Assembly: GCA_003586115.2 (NCBI GenBank)
Contig: QVOM02000090.1
Span: forward strand, 9,922,081 to 9,986,080
Length of the DNA stretch: 64,000 nt
Direction: 5' to 3'
Origin: Salvator merianae
Taxonomy: Eukaryota; Chordata; Lepidosauria; Squamata; Teiidae
In this document: piece after piece, positions 57,691 to 64,000 of the stretch
Layout: each line of letters begins with the position of its first letter
Numbering within the stretch: position 1 is the stretch's first letter
Made by a program: the position numbers and the translations under genes
The notes under the pieces: generated by a model
The model's database searches: none
What the model was told of the DNA's origin: nothing
The model's input: only the letters and a program-made list of their open reading frames with translations

Positions 57691-58369
57691 CAGACCAGAG
57701 CAACATTAAATCATATTTTCAAAAAAGAGTTTTTGCAACCAGCAGAGTGGGACAGGTTCATACAGTGAGCCTTTATCCTAGCAACTTTTTAAGGCAAGGA
57801 AGTTGAGACCAGTTTCACGAACTGTCCTTTTTAAATAAGCATCTGAATATTCCACAAACCTTTTTTTCTATCCAAACCCATCTGCCTCAAACTGAAAGAT
57901 TATCACTGTTGAGCCGTCCCAGTTTTCTGTCACAGTTTGAGCTCGGGCTTGGTTTACACATCCAGTAGAACCAAGTATCACAGAGACTTGCACCATTTTC
58001 CAGACAAGAGAGTTGAATGTTCCTAAATGTTAAAAACTTCCTATAAAGTAGAAAAATAGCATAGAAGGGGAGAGTTGAACTAGAGTCTTATTCTTATGCC
58101 ACCTTTCTGCATGCAGAATTTTATAGAACAAACACAGAGAATGTTCAGTGATGAAATTCCCCTTACAGGAGTCAAAGGTGATTCAATCTGCTCTTACCAC
58201 TAGGCGGATGTAGAGGATCAAACATCCCAACCCAAACCACAGTTTCCTTTTGCTCTCCAGTTACACCTTCCACAGAGAAGCAAAGGGAGGGCTTGATATA
58301 ATCTATCCTCTTCCCATGCCAAATCACTATCTTCTCAAATGAAATATACCATGCCTTTGTTGCAATTAT

Positions 58370-58440
58370 TTATTGCTCTTGCTCTTGCTATTACTACTGC
58401 TACTTTTACTACTATTACTATTACTTTTGCTATTACTGTC
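58370..58440 (+). repeat. Degenerate (TTA/CTA/TTG)n triplet repeat
   Basis: Imperfect ACT, ATT and GCT triplets over about 70 bp in FBXW8 intron 8. Confidence 0.8.
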
Positions 58441-60105
58441 CTTACAGTTGATGTTAATCTCCCTTTGTGGCCTCCAGTATTCATAAACGAAGTTAAACTT
58501 TTGCTCTCCTTGAACCTAAGGAGGCACCAGGAAAAGGCCCTGCGAACAGCAGTCGTGCGCTTTTCGCAGGTTACGAACGCCCGCCCTTAAAGCCAGTAGC
58601 CGCCGCTGTTAGACTCCAAGTCTTTCCCGTTCCATTATGCCAGAGTACCTGTAAATTATTTTGTGTCTAGAAAAGCAAGAGTTGAGAAGTAGAGTTCCTC
58701 CGAATCCAAAATCGTGCCCCTGCTTTTAAAATGCCGCACTTTCAAGATGTGATTAGGGCAGTGTAGAATAACAGAGCCGGCGCTGGCCGCCAGAACCCAA
58801 GCGACGGGCCTTCTAAGGCTCTTTCAAAACAACTCAGAAGTCTCTTTGTTTTCCCTGCGCATAGATGCCTGGAAGCTGGGTCCTCGCTAATGAAACTACA
58901 AAGTCGCAGCCAGGGCTCAGAAAATTGACGGCAGCCTGATTATCATGCACGGTGCTGGGAGGCAGAGTGCCAGGTTCTGTACTGTCAGGGACAGGAGTTG
59001 GAAGCGCTCTGTTTTTGCCCGGCAACGGGGTCTGCAGAACCCCCTACTTAGTCGTCGGAAGAAGGAGCTGGGCTTTGTTTACTCCATCTGTGGATGTTCT
59101 GACAAGCAGTGATGAGGTGTTGGGAGAGGCCCAGACCGAGCGTGCTCCCGTCCCCATTCCCAGCCTGTCAGATGGATTTTGCCCGGCTGGGCGTCTTTGT
59201 CATTTTTTTGTTTTAATTGTCAGAATAGAGTTATGCGCTGGTTCCTGTGGCGCAGCTTCATTAGAAAAGGGTTAAGGAGGAAGAAAGGGAAGGCTTGGGG
59301 TGTTGTGGTGGTTTTTTTGTGGGGTTTTTTTTGTTTTGTTTTTTTTTACTGATTTTTGATTTTTGAACAGCTTCCAGAGCGAGCAGGAATCCCAAACAAT
59401 AGAAATTTCGGCACAAGGAGCCTCTCCCTTCGTGGGCTTGAAGCCACCCGGCTATTCAAGATTCAGCGGTTCATCCTTTCCCAAAGTTGAACTCGAGTTC
59501 CTTTCCCAGCAGCCTCTGCGGTGATTTCCATCTGACTCACAGGGTTTTGGTTCCTCCACATGGTGACCAATGTTTTGGTCTGCCGTGTTTGGAATGATAG
59601 AACTTCTAAGCCACCATGGAGATGGAGGCCCACGGTTTAGGTGCCATTTTAAGACTTTCGACACCGGGCCTCTGAGATTCACTGTGTGGACTTTAATAGC
59701 TGCCTAGCTGATTTACCTGGTGCCTGTTTCATTACTGGCTTTTAGAATTTCAGGTTTCATGAGCTCTCCGCCTAGAAATAATATTGTACTGAAGCACCTA
59801 GTCCAGTACATTTCCTCCTGCGTGCAGGTGTCCGACACTTCCCTTTTGGAAAAAGATAGATGTTAACATGTTAGCTGAGGCTGAACACCTACCTCTATTT
59901 TTTTAAAGTACCACCTGGGAAAGGAGGCTAGCTGTGGCCATATGTGGCCATCACCAGAGCTAGCAGCAGGTTCACCTTCCAAGCCTATTTCACTGTACTC
60001 ATCTCTTCAGAAAGGGAGGGTTGTATTAAAGATAATTCCGATAACAAAACTGACAAACCACTATGCATGCCACGAGAGTTTACTTATCTCCTGCTGTCGT
60101 TTCAG

Positions 60106-60279
60106 GGTGAGGGTGTTTGATCTCCGCAGAAACGAACCTGTCCTTTCACTCTATGGCCACCAACTTGGAGTCTCCGCTGTTCAAATGGACGACTGGAAGA
60201 TTGTCAGTGGCGAGGAAGGGGGGTTGGTCTGTGTGTGGGACCAGCGAATGGGCAATAAACTCTGGGAAATGCATGCCAG
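60106..60279 (+). CDS. FBXW8: FBXW8 coding exon 9 (residues 464-522), WD40 blades
   Basis: The acceptor TTTCAG/GGTGAG and donor CCAG/GTAAGG give phase 2 to 2. It encodes VRVFDLRRNEPVLSLYGHQL and VSAVQMDDWKIVSG, followed by GLVCVWDQRM. These align with the human VSAVQMDDWKIVSGGEEGLVSVWD segment almost residue by residue. This is one of the best-conserved parts of the gene. Confidence 0.96.
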
Positions 60280-60433
60280 GTAAGGGTGGGTGATAATGCT
60301 CTGGGAAGTGCATCCCAGGTAATTAAATCTGCTTCCTGCTGTTCTGTATTGAAATCCAGTTGGTGGCGCTAGATCAGGCTACTGTGAACACTGCAGTCCC
60401 CTTGTATATATGCTCACCAGAGGTGCCCCAATA

Positions 60434-60599
60434 CTTTAAGGGTGGGTGTTTGGAACCCGTGGGAAGGGGGCGATCACTGTTTGCAGGGCCTCCGGGCCTC
60501 TGTACTGTCACAGTGCCTGCCGCGACAGTACGGAGGCCCCGCGGCCCCGCGAAAAACGATTGTCCCCTTCCCGTGAGTTCTGAACACCCACCTTTAAAG
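60434..60599. mobile_element. GC-rich foldback MITE, near-palindromic
   Basis: CTTTAAGGGTGGGTGTTTGG at the left pairs with the right end, whose reverse strand reads CTTTAAAGGTGGGTGTTCAG. Pairing continues through 'gaacccgtgggaagggg' and 'cccttcccgtgagttc', then the GGGCCTCCG and CGGAGGCCC blocks. The 166-bp element can fold into one GC-rich hairpin. Sequence next to its right end recurs at 58590-58615, so the full element may be longer. Confidence 0.8.
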
Positions 60600-60689
60600 C
60601 AACGGGCTGCCGCTGATGCTTGCACACCGACCTTGTTGCTGCTTAATCTCCCTCCCTCCTCATGCCCACTCACCTACCCCTCAGTGCCT

Positions 60690-60808
60690 CTTGGCAGAGA
60701 TATAGAAGTGGTTTGCCATTGCCTGCTTCTGGGGCAAGGCTGGGTATCGAAATGGGAACCCCCTGCTTTCCAGGAAGATTGCTCTACCACTAAACTACAG
60801 CCACTCAA
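60690..60808 (-). mobile_element. tRNA-derived SINE relic
   Basis: The minus strand reads GTGGCTGTAGTTTAGTGGTAG (A-box-like) then, after tRNA-like spacing, 'ttcccatttcgatacccagc' (degenerate B box) and 'ccagaagcaggcaatgg'. Not a functional tRNA. Confidence 0.55.
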
Positions 60809-61025
60809 TTATCTACATGAGGTTACTATTGTTGTCTGCTATCATGGAAGCTGTTGGCATAGAAACAGCCCAGAAAGTGGTAGACTCAAATGGAGGTGGC
60901 TTCTCGAGGTGGTGATGATCCTGAATTCTCTCCTCTCCATTTCCAAGTACTGCTTGCTGGCATGAATCATTTGAAGGCTTGGGAGGGGGAAGTTGCAGGG
61001 GGAATTGGCCTTGGTTTTTCCACCA

Positions 61026-61143
61026 CCTCTCCTCTCCTCTCCTCTCCTCTCCTCTCCTCTCCTCTCCTCTCCTCTCCTCTCCTCTCCTCTCCTCTCCTCT
61101 CCTCTCCTCTCCTCTCCTCTCCTCTCCTCTCCTCTCCTCTCCT
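61026..61143 (+). repeat. Perfect (CCTCT)n pentanucleotide array, about 23 copies
   Basis: An uninterrupted pentamer array of 115 bp plus a partial unit in FBXW8 intron 9. Every unit is identical, so it is probably young and length-variable. The long frames across it on both strands are artefacts. Confidence 0.97.
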
Positions 61144-62159
61144 TTTTCTTTTTTTGAGAAGTTGAGGAAGGGGCAACTGAGTGTTTTCCAATTTGTTTAT
61201 GAGCCTGTCTCTAATTGAGACAAGAGGAGGAGGAATGGTTGATTTTGTGTCTGTGTGTGTGCTCGTGCACACTCTTCTAAATAGATTCTGCTCTGCTTTC
61301 TAAATGAGTCAAAGAGGAAGTAGGAGTTGCTAAGAGACAAAAGTGTGAATTCAGAAGGAGCCCTTGAGTCGCTTCTGTCTTTAGTGTCTGAAGCAGTGGT
61401 TCTGAAGGAGGATTGCTGGGAAAACAGGTGGGCATGGAGCCATTCAAGTCAGGCCCTGCTGGGGGGGCTCTTCCTAGAGGCATCTAATTGGTTGTTGTGG
61501 GGGAAAGGATGCATCTTTGCTCTGATCCAGCGTGGCTCTTCCAGTAATTTCAAGTACCAGTTAGTTGGGCTTGAAGTGGATCCGTTATGTCTCCACTTAC
61601 AGTCATGCCATCTGCAGTATGAAGATAAGTGTTCCAGCCTATTTTAGGACAGAGCTGTAATGATAGTGTATAGGAAATGTTTTGAGCCCTCTAGTGGCAC
61701 AGCGAATAGTAACAGCAAACTCAAAAGCTGTTGCTTAAAAGCAAAAGAGAACAGTCATTCCGATGTTCTTAACACTGATCGCTGTGTGTGCACGAAATCG
61801 CATCCACAGGAATTCCCGACAATGAGTAAGAAAATGAGTTTAGATGTCGAGCTCACGAATTAATCTCTGGAGAAACCAAGTGATCTTTTTTTAAAAAATT
61901 GACAAATGGATGGTAATACTACGTAGTCTTCATCTCATCATCTGTGCACTAAAATCCACATTGTTCGCTCAACACTTTTTATGTGGGTATATATCTGTCT
62001 TGCTGTATTTCCTGCTTGGCTGCCTTTGCATCTGAACTATTGGGCTGTTCTTCTTGGAAGAATAACATTGTAAAAGTAAAGCGCTTGCGTCCTATCTAGA
62101 TGTCTTGAATGCAACACTTCAAGAGACTCCAGTGAAATTCCTGCCCCTTCTTTTCACAG

Positions 62160-62276
62160 GCACCCAGTCCGCTACGTTAGGTTCAACGCTCACAGCCTGA
62201 TCACCGCAAACATTCCCAACGACAAGACACCCCAGGGTGCCAACATGACGGACGACGACCTGACAGCTCACCGGCG
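62160..62276 (+). CDS. FBXW8: FBXW8 coding exon 10 (residues 522-561, split codon), last in window
   Basis: The acceptor TTCACAG/GCACCC gives phase 2. The exon encodes HPVRYVRFNAHSLITANIP, matching human HPVQHISFSSHSLITANVP, then a variable stretch and LTAHRR, matching human FTTHRR. The end is taken at 62276 with donor CG/GTGAGA, phase 2. The in-frame TGA at 62278 overlaps this donor and should be intronic. The human protein continues for about 47 residues (HRGLIRAYEF onwards), expected in exon 11 right of the window. Confidence 0.92.
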
Positions 62277-64000
62277 GTGAGAAGCAACCAGAGTCTGTGG
62301 GCTTCTTGAAATATCGAGGAAGACAACGAATCCCTGAAGCAGGGAAGGGCGGATGGGTGGGATCTCAGCAGGAGAGAAGAAAATCAGAGGACAGCGTGCA
62401 TACTGGGCAGATCATAGCTTGGTGATGGAGCGTACAGGAGGCGCAGATTCAGTGGCTGCAGTTTTCAGCTGGGCAAAAATCTCCACCTGGAGTGCAGGAG
62501 GTCAGCAGCTGGGCAGGGTCAGCTGTAGGGATCCTTGGAGTGACTCCTTAGAAAGCAGCTTCCTGAGTTCTGTGTCTCAAGTGTAGCAGTAAGGGAGGCT
62601 GTAAGGCATCTCCTGCTCTGGGTCTGTTAAAAGCCCGCTGGTGGCAAAGCAGCCACAGCTTCACAGCTTATCATCTACAGGGACAGCTTTTTCCTCCTAA
62701 ATCTGTCCAGCCAGAACTGTTACCCAATCTGGCTGCAACTGGCCGCAAGGTTTCTGGCAAACATGTGTCCTAGGCCTGTCTCAAGCAGCTTGGGATTAAA
62801 AGCCAACAGATCAGGTGTGGTGGCTCTTCTCCACCTTGTCTGGTCTAAGCTGAGAGCTTGTTTGTTACTCAGTGAGCATCTGCAGGGGTAGGACTCGGAT
62901 GGCGCCTAAGGGTTTCCGAATCAGCCACACCCTGCAAGGTGGACCTCCTCACACACTCGTATCTAGAGGTTTAGCTGCTTCACACTGTGGATGCCTCCCT
63001 TGGCTTTTCTTCAGAACTGGTTGGGCTGCATGTTGCCATGATGGGCCGCGTGACATCATTGCATGGACCAATGGGGTCTTCTGATTCTTTTGCCTTTCAT
63101 CTTCCCCAGCCCTTGTCAGGTGTCTTCTTTTGTTTACAGGCCAAGCAGGGGCTGAGGAAAGCACTTGTTTGCTTGCTCAATGCCATCTAGTCACAGCTGA
63201 TTCTTGGTGACCAGGCAGATTGACTTGCTCCAGACTGACTTACCTTCTACAATCTTTCTTAGGTCTGTGAGGGAAGTTTTCACTGCTGTCATAATTGAGT
63301 CTGTACACCTACGAGCTGGCTGTTGTCTTCTTCTCCCTTCTATTTTCCCAAGCACTGCCATGTTTTCCAGGGAGTTTGGTCTTCTCATTATGAGCCTGAA
63401 ATATGACCATTTAAGCCTCATCATCTGTGCTTCTAATCAATATTTAGGTTTTGTTTGGCCTAGCATCCATTGTTAGCCATGTTGCCCTGAGGAGCCTTCT
63501 CCAGCACCAAAGTTTTCAAAGAGCCTGTATGTTTCTGCTCTTGCTTTGTCATTGTCCAGCTTTTGCATCTGCACAACACAACAGTAAAAACCACAATGCT
63601 ACCTATCCTGACCATTGTGTTCGCTGAGAAAGCGCAGTAGCCTGAAATTTTTATTGGGCTGCAAGATGACACCACACAACTTGATAGTGTAACTCCTCTC
63701 TTTCCCAGTTGTGAAAAAAGGCTGGAAGGAGCATCCACATGTGAGAACCAGAATCGCATCTAAGTAGCAGAGGCCTGTGGACAAAGTGGGACACCACAAG
63801 GGTTGTGAGCAATCCCCACAAGGCTTCCTTTCTACTGTATTGCTTTCCCAATTCAGTCACCACCCATGTGATATTTTTAAATGTATGCTATGGAAACTGT
63901 CCATAGCTATTCCTAGTAGGAGAATTTGACTGTTTCCACTGTTGTTTCACAAAGAAGTCAGGAGTTGGGAAGGAATAATGACCTAAGCTCAGGGTTGAGA
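62277..64000 (+). other. FBXW8: FBXW8 intron 10, incomplete
   Basis: At least 1.7 kb up to the window edge. Apart from an old RTE/BovB-like fragment (63160-63790) no repeat or gene is recognised. The final exon of FBXW8 was looked for and is not present. Confidence 0.8.
63160..63790 (-). mobile_element. Old RTE/BovB-like LINE fragment, broken
   Basis: Minus-strand frames contain VLCRCKSWTMTKQEQK and, in another frame, FRLIMRRPNSLENMAVLGKI followed by EGRRR. These correspond to the 'HGCESWTIKK' and 'FGHIMRRxxSLEKTLMLGKIEGKRRRGR' segments of RTE/BovB proteins. It is more diverged than the copy at 14225-14755, frameshifted and 5' truncated. Confidence 0.8.

Larger units (their letters stand above)
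56462..60105 (+). other. FBXW8: FBXW8 intron 8
   Basis: 3.6 kb. It has a reverse CR1 end (57460-57690) and TTA/CTA-type triplet repeats (58370-58440). GC-richer text at 58540-58625 shares 'taaagc...gccgccgctg' with the MITE flank at 60590-60615. Nothing else is recognised. Confidence 0.8.
60280..62159 (+). other. FBXW8: FBXW8 intron 9
   Basis: 1.9 kb. It contains a foldback MITE (60434-60599), a tRNA-like SINE relic (60690-60808) and a perfect pentanucleotide array (61026-61143). The last roughly 900 bp appear unique. Confidence 0.85.
16777..64000 (+). other. FBXW8: FBXW8 gene, ten coding exons in window, 3' end missing
   Basis: FBXW8 is the F-box/WD40 substrate receptor of the CUL7-RBX1-SKP1 ubiquitin ligase; known substrates include IRS1, cyclin D1 and GRASP65, and the complex works in growth control and neuronal Golgi patterning. 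Ten coding exons join in frame into 560 codons plus two bases: N-terminal region (1-113), F-box (about 118-165), then WD40 repeats from about residue 229. All junctions are GT-AG and the phases agree. Human FBXW8 has 598 residues. The only missing piece is the last exon, about 48 codons, which must lie right of 64000. Introns in the window run from 1.5 to 8.4 kb. The divergent neighbour HRK matches the human order. Confidence 0.93.

Noticed and set aside
60967..61272. Arg/Glu-Gly-rich frames over the CCTCT array
   Set aside because: A pentamer repeat without stops is open in several frames on both strands. These are artefacts.
1..64000. CRISPR arrays, operons, prokaryotic or phage systems
   Set aside because: No spaced direct repeats, ribosome binding sites or dense gene packing. 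The window is clearly intron-rich vertebrate DNA.

Overview
This window is vertebrate nuclear DNA, most likely from a squamate reptile (lizard or snake). Supporting signs are spliced genes with GT-AG introns, two CpG-rich promoters, a BovB/RTE LINE 3' end, CR1-like LINE 3' ends, tRNA-derived SINEs, many foldback DNA-transposon relics and abundant microsatellites. Species cannot be read from the sequence. Two vertebrate genes are identified by reading translated exons against remembered family features; no database search was run. LAYOUT: 1-11.7 kb holds no recognisable coding gene. It is repeat-rich and probably includes the intron or 3' part of HRK. 11.3-12.6 kb is a CpG island with the minus-strand single-exon coding sequence of HRK (harakiri, a BH3-only apoptosis activator). 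12.6-16.5 kb is intergenic and holds CR1-like repeats and a BovB fragment. From 16.56 kb to the right edge lies FBXW8 on the plus strand, in head-to-head orientation with HRK. Ten coding exons can be placed to the base with consistent reading phase: 16777-17115, 22315-22419, 29812-29976, 31527-31615, 37994-38151, 45968-46164, 47723-47932, 56334-56461, 60106-60279 and 62160-62276. They give 560 codons plus two bases. Only the last exon (about 48 codons expected) lies beyond the window. FBXW8 is the F-box/WD40 substrate receptor of the CUL7 ubiquitin ligase. The HRK(-)/FBXW8(+) order matches human 12q24.22, so TESC would be expected further right. THE MOST INTERESTING OBJECT lies in FBXW8 intron 2. 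It is an intact 156-codon, intronless reading frame at 28221-28691 with a strong start context, a TATA-like box about 210 bp upstream and AATAAA signals downstream. It encodes a Gln/Arg/Glu-rich, internally repeated, probably coiled-coil protein beginning Met-Gly (possible N-myristoylation). I do not recognise it. It may be a nested lineage-specific gene, a retrocopy or a transposon-derived frame. Other points of interest: a Ser/Gly/Asn linker in HRK encoded by trinucleotide repeats, CR1-like fragments that recur as tandem pairs, several near-palindromic DNA transposons, three long homopurine/homopyrimidine tracts in FBXW8 introns, and several AT-rich, repeat-free intronic blocks that look like conserved regulatory elements.
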